Shown: piece by piece, positions 8,975 through 16,775 of the stretch | How the letters are laid out: every line of letters begins with the position of its first letter | How positions within the stretch are numbered: position 1 is the stretch's first letter | Assembly (NCBI RefSeq): GCF_019511445.1 | Contig: NZ_JAEUAN010000002.1 | Span: 248,001-312,000 of the forward strand | Direction: 5' to 3' | Source: Aliirhizobium wenxiniae | Lineage (GTDB): Bacteria > Pseudomonadota > Alphaproteobacteria > Rhizobiales > Rhizobiaceae | DNA length: 64,000 bases | Notes under the pieces: model-generated | What the model saw: only the letters and a program-made list of their open reading frames with translations | Databases searched by the model: none | What the model was told of the DNA's origin: nothing | Translations under genes and position numbers: made by a program

Positions 8975-8978
8975 TTCT

Positions 8979-9230
8979 TCAACGATAGGCAATCGGTCCT
9001 ATCCCTGTTCCGGGTGGCTGCATCACAGCGGCGATCTCGATCGGCAGCATGTTGCCGTTGAGCGCCTGGCATCTGAAGACGCGGCTGTCGCGTCCGCCAC
9101 GGGTTGCAAGGTGAGTTCGGGCCGCATCGAGAGCTAATTCGTAACTGTGATAGAATGACGCAGATTGAACGCCATCGATGACATAGACCCATCCGGTCGC
9201 ATGAGGCATTATATCGCAGTAGTTGTGCAT
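8979..9230 (-). CDS. Small protein with DUF2188-like fold, function unknown
   Basis: 83 residues. The pattern GWVYVIDGVQSASFYHSYEL followed by ALDAARTHLATRGG resembles the short beta-beta-alpha repeat of DUF2188-type proteins; this is a weak resemblance. The ATG at 9230 is chosen because AAGGAGAG precedes it and the predicted start point of the symmetric stress promoter at 9255-9281 leaves a short leader. The frame is open further upstream to 9494 but that part overlaps the promoter region. No signal peptide. Confidence 0.7.
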   Translation of the reverse strand: MHNYCDIMPHATGWVYVIDGVQSASFYHSYELALDAARTHLATRGGRDSRVFRCQALNGNMLPIEIAAVMQPPGTGIGPIAYR

Positions 9231-9254
9231 GACGGTACTCTCCTTCCCGACAAC

Positions 9255-9281
9255 GGAACTGAGCAATGGCGCAAAAGTTCC
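9255..9281. promoter_or_regulatory. Symmetric (bidirectional) EcfG-type promoter
   Basis: GGAAC (9255-9259) and GTTCC (9277-9281) are separated by 17 bases, so each strand reads GGAAC-N17-GTT. The minus-strand copy is about 27 bases before the ATG at 9230. Confidence 0.6.
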
Positions 9282-9353
9282 ACCATTTCGGGAAGATTTC
9301 AACTGGTGACCTGCAAGGTCCTCACGCGACATTGCAGTTTTTAATATTTCCTC

Positions 9354-9378
9354 GGAACTTTTCTGCAGTGCATGAGTT
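9354..9378 (+). promoter_or_regulatory. EcfG-type promoter candidate before DUF2934 gene
   Basis: GGAAC (9354-9358), 17 bases, GTT (9376-9378). Transcription would begin near 9386, which rules out the ATG at 9372 and favours the ATGs at 9402-9405. Confidence 0.6.
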
Positions 9379-9404
9379 TGGCGATTTGGGCAATGGAGAC
9401 GATG

Positions 9405-9755
9405 ATGGCGGCTTCTCAGGAAAACTGGATCAAGCACAGAGCGTATCAATTGTGGGAGCAGGAAGGCTATCCTTCCGGCAAGGACATGGAGCATTGGGAA
9501 CGCGCCAAGCTGGAATATGCGACGCTAAAACCCACGGCAACGGAGACCGATGCGCCTAAAAACGGCGCTTCGGCAAAAACCACGAAGGCACCGGCAGCCA
9601 AACCCGCAAAGACCGCAGCCCCCAAGGCGGCGAAGAAGACGGACAAGCCTGCAGCGGCCGCAAAGGCTGACACCAAACCCAAGGTTCCTGCTGCCGCTGC
9701 TGCGGTAAAGCCGGAGCAGACCAAGAAGCGGCCAAAAAAAGCGACCGCCGAATAG
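9405..9755 (+). CDS. DUF2934 protein with histone H1-like Lys/Ala/Pro tail
   Basis: About 116 residues. The N-terminal 40 residues (ENWIKHRAYQLWEQEGYPSG, then KDMEHWERAKLEY) are a DUF2934 motif. The rest is a low-complexity tail of Ala, Lys and Pro (KAAKKTDKPAAAAKAD and similar), like bacterial histone H1 mimics, and likely binds nucleic acid or is disordered. The start is set by the promoter just upstream and a GGAG at 9395; ATGs at 9372, 9393 and 9402 are alternatives. Stress proteins of this design are common in rhizobia; the molecular role is not known. Confidence 0.8.
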   Translation: MAASQENWIKHRAYQLWEQEGYPSGKDMEHWERAKLEYATLKPTATETDAPKNGASAKTTKAPAAKPAKTAAPKAAKKTDKPAAAAKADTKPKVPAAAAAVKPEQTKKRPKKATAE

Positions 9756-9800
9756 GCTCCAACGTCTGAGCCGACCTTTTTAGCGCGAACGATACAGTGA

Positions 9801-9819
9801 CCGGCGACCATGTCGCCGG
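9801..9819 (+). terminator. GC-rich hairpin after DUF2934 gene
   Basis: CCGGCGAC (9801-9808) and GTCGCCGG (9812-9819) form a perfect 8-bp stem with a 3-base loop, 46 bases after the stop. The following U-tract is weak (AATTCCCTTT). The rest of the gap up to glgA (9756-10100) shows no other gene; an in-frame ATG at 9999 could extend GlgA by 34 residues. Confidence 0.4.
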
Positions 9820-10100
9820 GCAATTCCCTTTGCATGTTTGTATTGGATCAAAGACATGGGCTCGACCACCGGATTGAACGCAGTTCCCCGACACCTGTTC
9901 GACCGGCATCATCGTCAGCGCCAGCAATTCCCCAAGCAAAAGCAGACAATTGACGATCGGCAATTCTGCGGTCACGCAATCTTGCGGGAGACAAGCCGAT
10001 GAGTGCTTATGTTTCCCTCGAGCCGCATAATACCCTCTATCCCCGGCGGCGGAATCGCGTAGGCTTGGGTTCTGCCACGGCAAAGGGGGAAGATGCCAGG

Positions 10101-11576
10101 ATGAAGATATTGTCCGTTACGTCAGAGATCTATCCGCTGATCAAGACCGGCGGACTGGCAGACGTAACCGGTTCGCTTCCCAAGGCGCTTGCGCCGCTGG
10201 GAATAGAGACGACATCGCTTGTGCCCGGCTATCCCAAGGTGATGAAGCAGCTTGGACAAGCGACCACGCTGATGGAGTTCGAAGATCTTCTCGGCGAAAA
10301 GGCGACGCTTCGCCACGGCCATGTCGAAGGCCTCGATCTTCTCGTCCTCGATGCCCCTGCCCTCTACAACCGCCCCGGTGGTCCCTATGTCGACCAGCAC
10401 GGCAAGGATCATGCCGACAACTGGAAAAGGTTCGCGGTCCTCTCTTTGACCGCAGCCGAAATCGCCGCCGGCGCCCTGCCCGGCTGGGTGCCGGATCTTG
10501 TCCATACCCACGACTGGCAGTCGGCAATGACTTCGGTCTATATGCGCCGCAACGGCTGCATGACCCCGGTCGTCATCACCATTCACAACATCGCTTTCCA
10601 GGGCCAGTATTCATCTGATCTGCTGCCCTGGCTCGGCCTGCCGCCGGAAGCCTATTCCATCGATCAGCTGGAATATTTCGGCGATATCAGCTTCCTCAAG
10701 GGCGGATTGCAGACGGCCGACGTGATTACCACCGTCAGCCCGACCTATGCGCGCGAGATCCTGACGCCTCGTTTCGGCATGGGCCTGAACGGCGTGCTCA
10801 ACGAACGGGTAGAGGTCCTGCGCGGCATCGTCAACGGCATCGATCTCGATGTCTGGGACCCGGCGACCGACGAATTCCTGCCGCAGACTTTCGACATCGC
10901 CACCCTGCGCCGCAAGCGCGACAACAGGCAGCCGCTGCTCGACCATTTCGGCCTTGACCCTGACGACAAGGGTCCGATCTTTTCCGCCATCAGCCGCATC
11001 ACCTGGCAAAAGGGCATCGACATGCTGGCCGAGACGGCGGACGAGGTGATCCATAACGGCGGCAGGATCATCATCGTCGGCCAGGGCGACCACGACATAG
11101 AACAGGCGCTTCTGGAAACCGCAGCGCGTTATCCCGGCCGCATGGCAGTGCATATCGGTTATGACGAACCGACCGCGCATCTCGTTCAGGGTGGTTCGGA
11201 CGCGATCGTCCAGCCCTCGCGTTTCGAGCCCTGCGGCCTCACCCAGCTATACGCGCTGCGCTATGGCTGCGTGCCGGTCGTCTCGCGCACCGGCGGGCTT
11301 TCGGAAACCATCATCGACGCCAATGATGCGGCCATGTCCGCCCGCGTTGCGACCGGCTTCCAGTTCCATCCGGTCACGACCAACGGCCTGCGTCTGGCGC
11401 TCAGGCGCGCACTGCACGCCTATGAGCAGCCGAAAATGTGGGCGCGGCTGCAGAACCAGGGCATGAAGACCAAATTTTCATGGGAACGCAGCGGCCAGCA
11501 ATATGCCGCGGTCTACCGAAGCCTCGTCCAGAAGGCATCGCCGAGCACCGGCCTGCGACGCCTGAAATTCTGGTGA
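10101..11576 (+). CDS. glgA: Glycogen synthase (ADP-glucose type)
   Basis: 491 residues, GT5 family, two Rossmann domains. The ADP-glucose-binding loop KTGGLADV lies at residues 15-22, HTHDWQSA near 140, and the C-terminal donor site includes [18 protein letters not shown] near 375 and RTGGLSETI. It extends alpha-1,4-glucan chains in the cytoplasm. The start [18 protein letters not shown] is the normal family start; an in-frame ATG at 9999 with a GGGAG site would add an unrelated 34-residue leader and is not used. glgB, glgC and pgm are not adjacent, which differs from the usual rhizobial glg operon; glgX is 1.3 kb away on the opposite strand. Confidence 0.95.
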   Translation: MKILSVTSEIYPLIKTGGLADVTGSLPKALAPLGIETTSLVPGYPKVMKQLGQATTLMEFEDLLGEKATLRHGHVEGLDLLVLDAPALYNRPGGPYVDQHGKDHADNWKRFAVLSLTAAEIAAGALPGWVPDLVHTHDWQSAMTSVYMRRNGCMTPVVITIHNIAFQGQYSSDLLPWLGLPPEAYSIDQLEYFGDISFLKGGLQTADVITTVSPTYAREILTPRFGMGLNGVLNERVEVLRGIVNGIDLDVWDPATDEFLPQTFDIATLRRKRDNRQPLLDHFGLDPDDKGPIFSAISRITWQKGIDMLAETADEVIHNGGRIIIVGQGDHDIEQALLETAARYPGRMAVHIGYDEPTAHLVQGGSDAIVQPSRFEPCGLTQLYALRYGCVPVVSRTGGLSETIIDANDAAMSARVATGFQFHPVTTNGLRLALRRALHAYEQPKMWARLQNQGMKTKFSWERSGQQYAAVYRSLVQKASPSTGLRRLKFW

Positions 11577-11584
11577 GAACAAAC

Positions 11585-12121
11585 TTACCGCTTCAGGAAC
11601 CAGCCCATCCACCGCAACAGATGCGGCAGAACCCCGAAATACATGGTCGGCACGATCAGCACCGTCGCGATGAACATTTTCAGCAGAAACGGAATGTCGG
11701 CCAGCCAGGGGAACAGGAAATAGACATAGAAGGATGCGGTTGGAAAGATCCCCATCCAGATGACGAAAGCCATGCGCCAGCGCGCCGGCGGCTTTGGCGG
11801 CAGGGCGAGACCCGTTGCAGAAAACCACAGATCCTCGGTGTTGAAGATACGATATTCCGGCGGATGATCGGAAACCTGTTTCAGCCGCTCGTGCCATTCA
11901 TGCGAGATATCGGAGTGACGCCATGCATCGAGATCCGCCTGCGTGGCAAAAACCTGGACGACATGGAATTCCTCGCCTTCGACCCGCGGCGGGATCAAAG
12001 TCGAGAACTTGTACCCCTTCGCCTTCGACGAAGCCTCCAGCATGCCCCGCGCCAGTTCTTCATACTCCTGCTCGCAACCGGCATTGGCGCGCCGATGGAC
12101 GATACGTGTCACCTGGGACAT
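11585..12121 (-). CDS. Antibiotic biosynthesis monooxygenase-fold membrane protein
   Basis: 178 residues. The first about 95 residues are an ABM-type ferredoxin-like domain (VTRIVHRRANAGCEQEYEEL, then EEFHVVQVFATQADLDAWRHS). Two C-terminal hydrophobic segments follow (MAFVIWMGIFPTASFYVYFL and IATVLIVPTMYFGVLPHLL), so the domain is tethered to the inner membrane. Homologues are annotated only as uncharacterised ABM proteins. The gene converges on glgA with an 8-base gap. No cofactor residues are evident. Confidence 0.85.
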   Translation of the reverse strand: MSQVTRIVHRRANAGCEQEYEELARGMLEASSKAKGYKFSTLIPPRVEGEEFHVVQVFATQADLDAWRHSDISHEWHERLKQVSDHPPEYRIFNTEDLWFSATGLALPPKPPARWRMAFVIWMGIFPTASFYVYFLFPWLADIPFLLKMFIATVLIVPTMYFGVLPHLLRWMGWFLKR

Positions 12122-12317
12122 GTGGCTCTGGTCCTTGTATGAAAGGCCAGATCCTGAAAGGGGTGACGCTCCATGGAGCGAAGCAGGAAATGGCGCGGGA
12201 GGGGTGTTCGACTGCTAGGTAAGCTGCGCCTGCTTGTCAATCTGCGGATCGGCTTTGATAGACACAGGGCCGTCGGACAACGGACTGCACGGCATAGTTG
12301 GAAGCCTATTGCCTTTA

Positions 12318-12332
12318 TACGGAAATACCGTA
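12318..12332. promoter_or_regulatory. Palindromic operator candidate before brnT
   Basis: TACGG-AAATA-CCGTA is a perfect 5+5 inverted repeat 13 bases before the brnT start, overlapping a TACACT -10-like sequence. It suits autorepression by BrnA or the toxin-antitoxin complex. Confidence 0.55.
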
Positions 12333-12344
12333 CACTAGAATTCC

Positions 12345-12620
12345 ATGGCGGATGGCGAATTTGACCCCGAAAAGGATGCATCCAACCGAGAGAAACATGG
12401 CCTCTCGCTTTCGTTTGGTGACGAGATTTTCGGAGACCGCGCTCACCTCGTAATATCGTCAATTCGCGAAGCAGATGGCGAAGAGCGCTTCAAGGTCATC
12501 GGTGCAGTTGGAGATAGATTGTTTATCGGCGTGTTCGTGTGGAGGAACGACGTTAGGCGGTTTATTTCGGTGAGAAGGAGCAACAAGAGTGAAGAAAGAT
12601 TATATCGTAGTTCCCGCTGA
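12345..12620 (+). CDS. brnT: BrnT-family toxin
   Basis: 91 residues. The family hallmarks are present: FDPEKDASNREKHGLSLSF near the start, RFKVIGAVGDRLFIGVFVW in the middle and RRFISVRRSNKSEERLY at the end. BrnT is a RelE-like ribonuclease that stops translation until bound by BrnA. The conserved His in REKHG and the Arg residues of the C-terminal strand are kept, so it looks intact. It overlaps brnA by 32 bases. The region around it has lower GC than the flanking glg genes, which fits acquisition. Confidence 0.88.
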   Translation: MADGEFDPEKDASNREKHGLSLSFGDEIFGDRAHLVISSIREADGEERFKVIGAVGDRLFIGVFVWRNDVRRFISVRRSNKSEERLYRSSR

Positions 12621-12867
12621 CCCTAACGATTTGGAAGACTTCGACGTCACCGAGGAAGCGCTTGAAAGAGGGCTGCGCTCACGCCTTATCCGCATGACAC
12701 GAACCGATCTAGGCCTGTCCCAGTCCGAATTTGCCGCCAGATTCCGTGTTCCGGTGGGAACATTGCGCGATTGGGAACAGGCGCGCGTCACGCCACCGGA
12801 TTTTGCCGTCGCTTATGTGAAGGTGATTGCCCGACACCCGGAGATGGTGGCAAAGGCCGTAGCCTGA
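12589..12867 (+). CDS. brnA: BrnA/XRE-type antitoxin
   Basis: 92 residues. A DNA-binding helix-turn-helix is clear in LGLSQSEFAARFRVPVGTL followed by RDWEQARVTPPDFA. The N-terminal part (VPADPNDLEDFDVTEEAL) is acidic and probably contacts the toxin. It should neutralise BrnT and repress the operon through the upstream palindrome. The HTH is of the short XRE/HigA-like form rather than the ribbon-helix-helix of classical BrnA, so it is a variant pairing. Start codon GTG or ATG choices differ little; the overlap with brnT implies coupled translation. Confidence 0.85.
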   Translation: MKKDYIVVPADPNDLEDFDVTEEALERGLRSRLIRMTRTDLGLSQSEFAARFRVPVGTLRDWEQARVTPPDFAVAYVKVIARHPEMVAKAVA

Positions 12868-12922
12868 AAACGTTCTGGCCGCGCGAAAATCCGCGCAGCC
12901 GAGAGCTTGACGGGATTGTTTC

Positions 12923-15001
12923 TCAAGGCCGCCGGAACAGCGCCAGACTACGGCCCTCCAGCTCGAAATCCTTTTCCTTGGTGATCGTCAGCCCGCGTTT
13001 GGCGCTGTCTGAGGTTGTGAGTTCCAGCACCCAGCCGCCCTCTCCGAATTGCGGGATCCGGAACGGCACATTGCCTTCGAACGGATTGCATAAGAGCAGC
13101 ACGTCGTGCCAGACGCCCTCCTCATCCTGCAAATCGCCACGGCCGATATAGACGCCGAGCGTCGTGCCCTCGTCCCACTGGTCGGGTTGCTGGAAACCGC
13201 CGCCGGCATTGAACCATTTGATATCCATGCCGTCGCGCCAGTTTTCGCGGCGCAGAAGCGGCTGTTCGGCCCTGAGCTTGATCACATGGCGGGTGAACTC
13301 GCGCAGTTCCTCGCAGGTCTCCGGCAGGTCATCCCAATGAACCCAGGAGATTTCGCTGTCCTGCGCATAACCATTGTTGTTGCCCATCTGGCTGCGACCG
13401 AACTCGTCGCCGGCAAGCAGCATCGGCGTCCCGTGGGAGAAGAACAGAGTGGCGAGAAAATTGCGCTTCTGCCGGTCGCGCACGGCATTGATGCCCTCGT
13501 CCTCGGTCGGGCCTTCGGCACCATAATTATACGACCGGTTGTCGTTATGGCCGTCGTTATTGTCCTCGCCATTCGCCTCGTTATGCTTCTCATTATAGGA
13601 AACGAGGTCGTTCAGCGTGAACCCGTCATGAGCGGTGATGAAGTTGACGCTCGCCCAGGGGCGACGGCCGCGCTGGTCGTAGAGGTCGCCGGAACCGAGA
13701 AGGCGGGCGGCGAAATCGGTCGAGACATTGTCGCCCTTCCAGTATTCGCGCACCGTATCGCGATATTTGTCGTTCCATTCGGCCCAGCCGGGCGGAAAAC
13801 CGCCGACCTGATAACCGCCCGGGCCGATATCCCAAGGCTCGCCGATCAGCTTCAATTTCGACAGAACCGGATCCTGCGTCATCGCATCGAAGAAACCGCC
13901 GCGCTGATCGAACCCTTCCGGCTCGCGGCCGAGAATGGTACCTAGATCGAAGCGGAAACCGTCGACATGCATATGCTCCGCCCAATAGCGAAGTGAATCC
14001 ATCACCATCTGCAGCACCCGCGGATGCGAGGTGTTGACCGTGTTACCGGTGCCGGTATCGTTGATATAATAGCGGTGGTTATCCGGCAGGGTCCGGTAAT
14101 AGGAAAAGTTGTCGATACCCTTGAAGGAGAGCGTCGGCCCAAGCTCGTTGCCTTCCGCCGTGTGGTTATAAACCACATCGAGAATGACCTCGATCCCGGC
14201 ATCGTGGAAGGACCGCACCATATCGCGAAAGCCCTGGATACCCCGCGGGCCGTAATACCGTGAGGCGGGCGCGAAGAAGCCGAGCGAATTGTAGCCCCAG
14301 AGATTCTTCAGGCCCTTGTCGAGCAGGTGCTGGTCGTCCGGGAACCAGTGCACCGGCAGAAACTCGACCGAGGTGATGCCGAGGCTCTTGATATAATCGA
14401 CGGAAGCCTTGTGCCCCATGCCTTCGAACGTGCCGCGCAATTCCTGCGGCAGCGCGGAGTTGAGCTGCGTAAAACCCTTCACATGGGTCTCATAGACAAC
14501 CGCCTTCGGCCAGGGAATGTTCGGACGGTTCTGGTCCTGCCAGTCGAATGCGTAAGGATCGATCACCTTGGCTTTCGGCGTAAATGGTGCGCTGTCGCGC
14601 GTATCGAAGGTCAGATCCTTGTCTTCTGCCAGAAGATCATAGGCAAAATGCGCCTCGTTCCACTCGATATCGCCGGCAAGCTCGCGGGCGTAAGGATCGA
14701 TCAGCAGCTTGCTCGGATTAAAGCGATGGCCGGCTTCCGGCTCGAACGGGCCGTGAACGCGAAAACCGTAAAGCGCGCCGGGCTTCAGTCCCGGCACATA
14801 ACCGTGCCAGATCTCATGCGTGTACTCCGGCAGGTCGAGCTTGGCGATCTCGATTTTTCCGCTCGGGTCGTAAAGGCAGAGTTCAACGCGTTCCGCATGG
14901 GCGGAGAAGATCGCGAAATTGACGCCATCGCCATCAAAATTGGCCCCAAGCCTTGTCCAGTCGCCTGCTTCAATCGTGAACTGAGTTGTCTTCATGTCCA
15001 T
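12923..15001 (-). CDS. glgX: Glycogen debranching enzyme
   Basis: 692 residues, GH13. The order is an N-terminal CBM48 domain (GANFDGDGVNFAIFSAHAER), a TIM barrel with VVYNHTAEGNELGP, the nucleophile motif GFRFDLGTILG and acid EPWDIGPGGY, then FITAHDGFTLNDLVSYN and a C-terminal beta domain. It cuts alpha-1,6 branches from phosphorylase-trimmed glycogen. The catalytic Asp, Glu and Asp are all present. The start MDMKTTQFTIEAG may be at 15001 or 14995. A symmetric EcfG-type promoter about 90 bases upstream could link glycogen breakdown to stress or starvation. Confidence 0.95.
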   Translation of the reverse strand: MDMKTTQFTIEAGDWTRLGANFDGDGVNFAIFSAHAERVELCLYDPSGKIEIAKLDLPEYTHEIWHGYVPGLKPGALYGFRVHGPFEPEAGHRFNPSKLLIDPYARELAGDIEWNEAHFAYDLLAEDKDLTFDTRDSAPFTPKAKVIDPYAFDWQDQNRPNIPWPKAVVYETHVKGFTQLNSALPQELRGTFEGMGHKASVDYIKSLGITSVEFLPVHWFPDDQHLLDKGLKNLWGYNSLGFFAPASRYYGPRGIQGFRDMVRSFHDAGIEVILDVVYNHTAEGNELGPTLSFKGIDNFSYYRTLPDNHRYYINDTGTGNTVNTSHPRVLQMVMDSLRYWAEHMHVDGFRFDLGTILGREPEGFDQRGGFFDAMTQDPVLSKLKLIGEPWDIGPGGYQVGGFPPGWAEWNDKYRDTVREYWKGDNVSTDFAARLLGSGDLYDQRGRRPWASVNFITAHDGFTLNDLVSYNEKHNEANGEDNNDGHNDNRSYNYGAEGPTEDEGINAVRDRQKRNFLATLFFSHGTPMLLAGDEFGRSQMGNNNGYAQDSEISWVHWDDLPETCEELREFTRHVIKLRAEQPLLRRENWRDGMDIKWFNAGGGFQQPDQWDEGTTLGVYIGRGDLQDEEGVWHDVLLLCNPFEGNVPFRIPQFGEGGWVLELTTSDSAKRGLTITKEKDFELEGRSLALFRRP

Positions 15002-15089
15002 GCAGCGCCCCTTGCCGGAAGATCGATCCGTTGAAAATCTGCCCTACAATGGTGCAGCGCGGCATTTGGTTCCGCATGTAAGACGTGAC

Positions 15090-15117
15090 GGAACGAGATG
15101 ATCGACAGGATCGTTCC
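15090..15117. promoter_or_regulatory. Symmetric (bidirectional) EcfG-type promoter, glgX and 86-residue protein
   Basis: GGAAC (15090-15094) and GTTCC (15113-15117) lie 18 bases apart; each strand reads GGAAC-N17-CGTT, exact consensus. Rightward it is 50 bases before the ATG at 15168, leftward about 90 bases before glgX. Confidence 0.7.
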
Positions 15118-15167
15118 TTGGCCTCACCCGCCTCATTTTTTTGGCGACGGCGACCGGAGGAACAACG

Positions 15168-15428
15168 ATGACATCCCTGACACCCCAGGAACTGGAAGGG
15201 CGGCTGAACGCCCATCGCGAACTGATGATAGAAATGCTCTCCGCCATGATCGGCGGAGAGGTGACGATAACGGCCTTCCTGAAGAAGCTGCGAGATGACG
15301 CCACCTTCAAGGACAATGAGGAAGATCCCGGCGTGATCCCGGAAACCGCCTTTGCGATTGAAAACGCGGCAGCACGGGAAGTCCGCGCCATACTGGAAGC
15401 AGCGAAGGCCCGTGCCTCGATCAGCTAG
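15168..15428 (+). CDS. Small acidic helical protein, function unknown
   Basis: 86 residues, mostly predicted helix (LTPQELEGRLNAHRELMIEM, ITAFLKKLRDDATF, then FAIENAAAREVRAILEAAKA). No signal peptide, no metal-binding pattern and no family I can name. The ATG at 15168 has GGAGG seven bases upstream. A consensus EcfG-type promoter just upstream marks it as a likely general stress gene. Confidence 0.8.
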   Translation: MTSLTPQELEGRLNAHRELMIEMLSAMIGGEVTITAFLKKLRDDATFKDNEEDPGVIPETAFAIENAAAREVRAILEAAKARASIS

Positions 15429-15501
15429 ACATATGCGCCTTCGTTAATTTTAGCGGCCATTCACATTTGTGGCAGCCCTGCCATGTTTATGGCGATTTCA
15501 T

Positions 15502-15527
15502 GGAACTAGAATGGCACTGGCAACGTT
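15502..15527 (+). promoter_or_regulatory. EcfG-type promoter of 25-residue membrane peptide
   Basis: GGAAC (15502-15506), 17 bases, CGTT (15524-15527). Exact consensus. Predicted start near 15535, ahead of GGAGG (15547-15551) and ATG (15557). Confidence 0.72.
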
Positions 15528-15556
15528 CTTGGGTCCAGAGTTCGATGGAGGCGACA

Positions 15557-15634
15557 ATGGTCAGGGAATGGTTTGAAGTCGCAGGTTTCGCGCTGGTTAT
15601 CGCCGCCTGCTACATGTTCGTTATTCCGGTTTAG
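15557..15634 (+). CDS. 25-residue single-span membrane peptide
   Basis: ATG at 15557 to TAG at 15632-15634 encodes MVREWFEVAGFALVI followed by AACYMFVIPV. Residues 8-25 form one hydrophobic span with a single Cys and an N-terminal charged cap (REWFE), so an inner-membrane peptide is likely. GGAGG lies five bases before the ATG and a consensus EcfG-type promoter lies 30 bases before that. It is too short for standard gene finders. No family is recognised. The 3' side carries a run of hairpins (15658-15739). Confidence 0.65.
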   Translation: MVREWFEVAGFALVIAACYMFVIPV

Positions 15635-15657
15635 AAGTTTCCCGAGGAGGGGAATGA

Positions 15658-15739
15658 GGCCTCGGCAAACGAGGCCCCACGCTCTCGTGGCCCAAGCTCT
15701 TGGAGCTTGGTTGCCGCGGGAGCATTCGTTTGAGACGAA
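15658..15739 (+). ncRNA. Run of four hairpins; candidate structured RNA
   Basis: Four stems follow each other with almost no spacer: GGCCTCG/CGAGGCC (15658-15676), CCACG/CGTGG (15677-15690), CCAAGCT/AGCTTGG (15692-15710) and TTCGT/ACGAA (15725-15739). All are perfect. They lie in the transcript that would start at the promoter at 15502-15527, downstream of the 25-residue ORF. No U-tract follows, so they are not an ordinary terminator. They may be a processed small RNA or a stabilising 3' UTR. Confidence 0.45.
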
Positions 15740-15787
15740 GCGCCGTCGCTGATCGCTTCACAATCCATTATCCTCCGTAAAATTCAG

Positions 15788-15813
15788 GGAACGTTTCCCC
15801 TCCCCGCCTTGTT
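15788..15813 (+). promoter_or_regulatory. EcfG-type promoter candidate before 65-residue protein
   Basis: GGAAC (15788-15792), 17 bases, TGTT (15810-15813). The -35 region is also inside the imperfect palindrome GGGAACGTTTCCC. Confidence 0.5.
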
Positions 15814-15869
15814 AGCCCAGCGTGACAGGTCGCCGCCATTGTTGCGGACGATTGATACGGGAGACTGCA

Positions 15870-16067
15870 ATGCAACACCTTTTCGCAATGCTCAGGAACC
15901 GTTTTCTATCCCGCGGGGAACCGCCGGTATTTCAGGCCGCACGCCCTGAAGACATTCAGGTCGTTGTGCCGGATGCCGTGGTGCTTCCGTTACCCAAGAC
16001 GCCGCGTGATGAAATCAGCGTGCCGGCGTCAATCAACGGACGCGACTTGTCCACCGGTCGGCTCTGA
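15870..16067 (+). CDS. Small basic-to-neutral protein, function unknown
   Basis: 65 residues, rich in Pro, Val and Arg (QAARPEDIQVVVPDAVVLPL). The N-terminus MQHLFAMLRNRFLSR is amphipathic and could lie on a membrane. No family is recognised. ATG at 15870 has GGGAG nine bases upstream. It is 53 bases before the PfpI-like gene on the same strand and may share its transcript. Confidence 0.68.
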   Translation: MQHLFAMLRNRFLSRGEPPVFQAARPEDIQVVVPDAVVLPLPKTPRDEISVPASINGRDLSTGRL

Positions 16068-16120
16068 CATCTCGAGCCACCGCGACGATCCAAGAAGAAC
16101 AATTCCAGAAGGAGCTTCTC

Positions 16121-16681
16121 ATGGCGAATATCCAATCCGCCAACATCCTCATTTTGGCCACAGATGGCTATGAACGCTCAGAGCTGCGCGTGCCGCTCGA
16201 AGAGCTGAGCAGACGCGGTGCTCATGTGAAAATCGCCTCGATCAAATCCGGTGAGATCAGGAGTTGGGACGAAAAAGATTGGGGTGACAGCGTGCCCGTT
16301 GATCTCGAAGTCGGGCAGATAAAGGTCGAGGATTTCGACGCTCTGGTCCTGCCGGGCGGCCAGATCAACCCGGACGTCCTGCGCAACGACGAAAGTGCCG
16401 TTCAGCTGGTTCGCGAATTCATCAGCAGCGGCAAACCGGTCGCCGCCATCTGCCATGGCCCATGGCTGCTGATCGAAGCGGATGCGCTGCGCGGCCGCAA
16501 GGCGACCTCCTATTCCTCGATCCGCACCGACCTGCGCAATGCCGGCGCGAAATGGCAGGATGAGGCTGTGGTGGTCGACAGCGGCATCATCACCTCGCGG
16601 TCACCCGCGGATCTTGCTCAGTTCGTCGACAAGATCGTCGAGGAAGTGGAAGAAGGTCTGCACCAGAGGCGTGCGGCATGA
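16121..16681 (+). CDS. PfpI/DJ-1 family protein (YraA/YhbO-like)
   Basis: 186 residues, class I glutamine amidotransferase-like fold. NILILATDGYERSELRVPLE opens the domain, the elbow cysteine sits in AAICHGPWLLIEA near residue 110 and the acidic partner is the Glu in YERSEL. DLAQFVDKIVEEVEEGL closes it. Relatives are stress proteins reported as deglycases or chaperone-like; the exact reaction is disputed. AAGGAG precedes the ATG. It lies in the stress-gene cluster and is followed by a terminator at 16709. Confidence 0.92.
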   Translation: MANIQSANILILATDGYERSELRVPLEELSRRGAHVKIASIKSGEIRSWDEKDWGDSVPVDLEVGQIKVEDFDALVLPGGQINPDVLRNDESAVQLVREFISSGKPVAAICHGPWLLIEADALRGRKATSYSSIRTDLRNAGAKWQDEAVVVDSGIITSRSPADLAQFVDKIVEEVEEGLHQRRAA

Positions 16682-16708
16682 CCATCGTCTTTGAGGCGAT
16701 CCGATCCT

Positions 16709-16732
16709 CGGGCTGGCTTTAAAGCCGGCCCG
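16709..16732 (+). terminator. Hairpin terminator after PfpI-like gene
   Basis: CGGGCTGGCTT and AAGCCGGCCCG (16709-16732) form a GC-rich stem with one mismatch, 27 bases after the stop, followed by the weak U-tract CGTTTCGT. Confidence 0.65.
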
Positions 16733-16775
16733 TTTCGTATCCGTTCGAAAGGCTTCTCTCTCGAGGATGATACAA

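Noticed and set aside
9999..10100. A 34-residue N-terminal extension of GlgA
   Set aside because: Family N-terminus is [13 protein letters not shown] at 10101 and the extension has no resemblance to the family.
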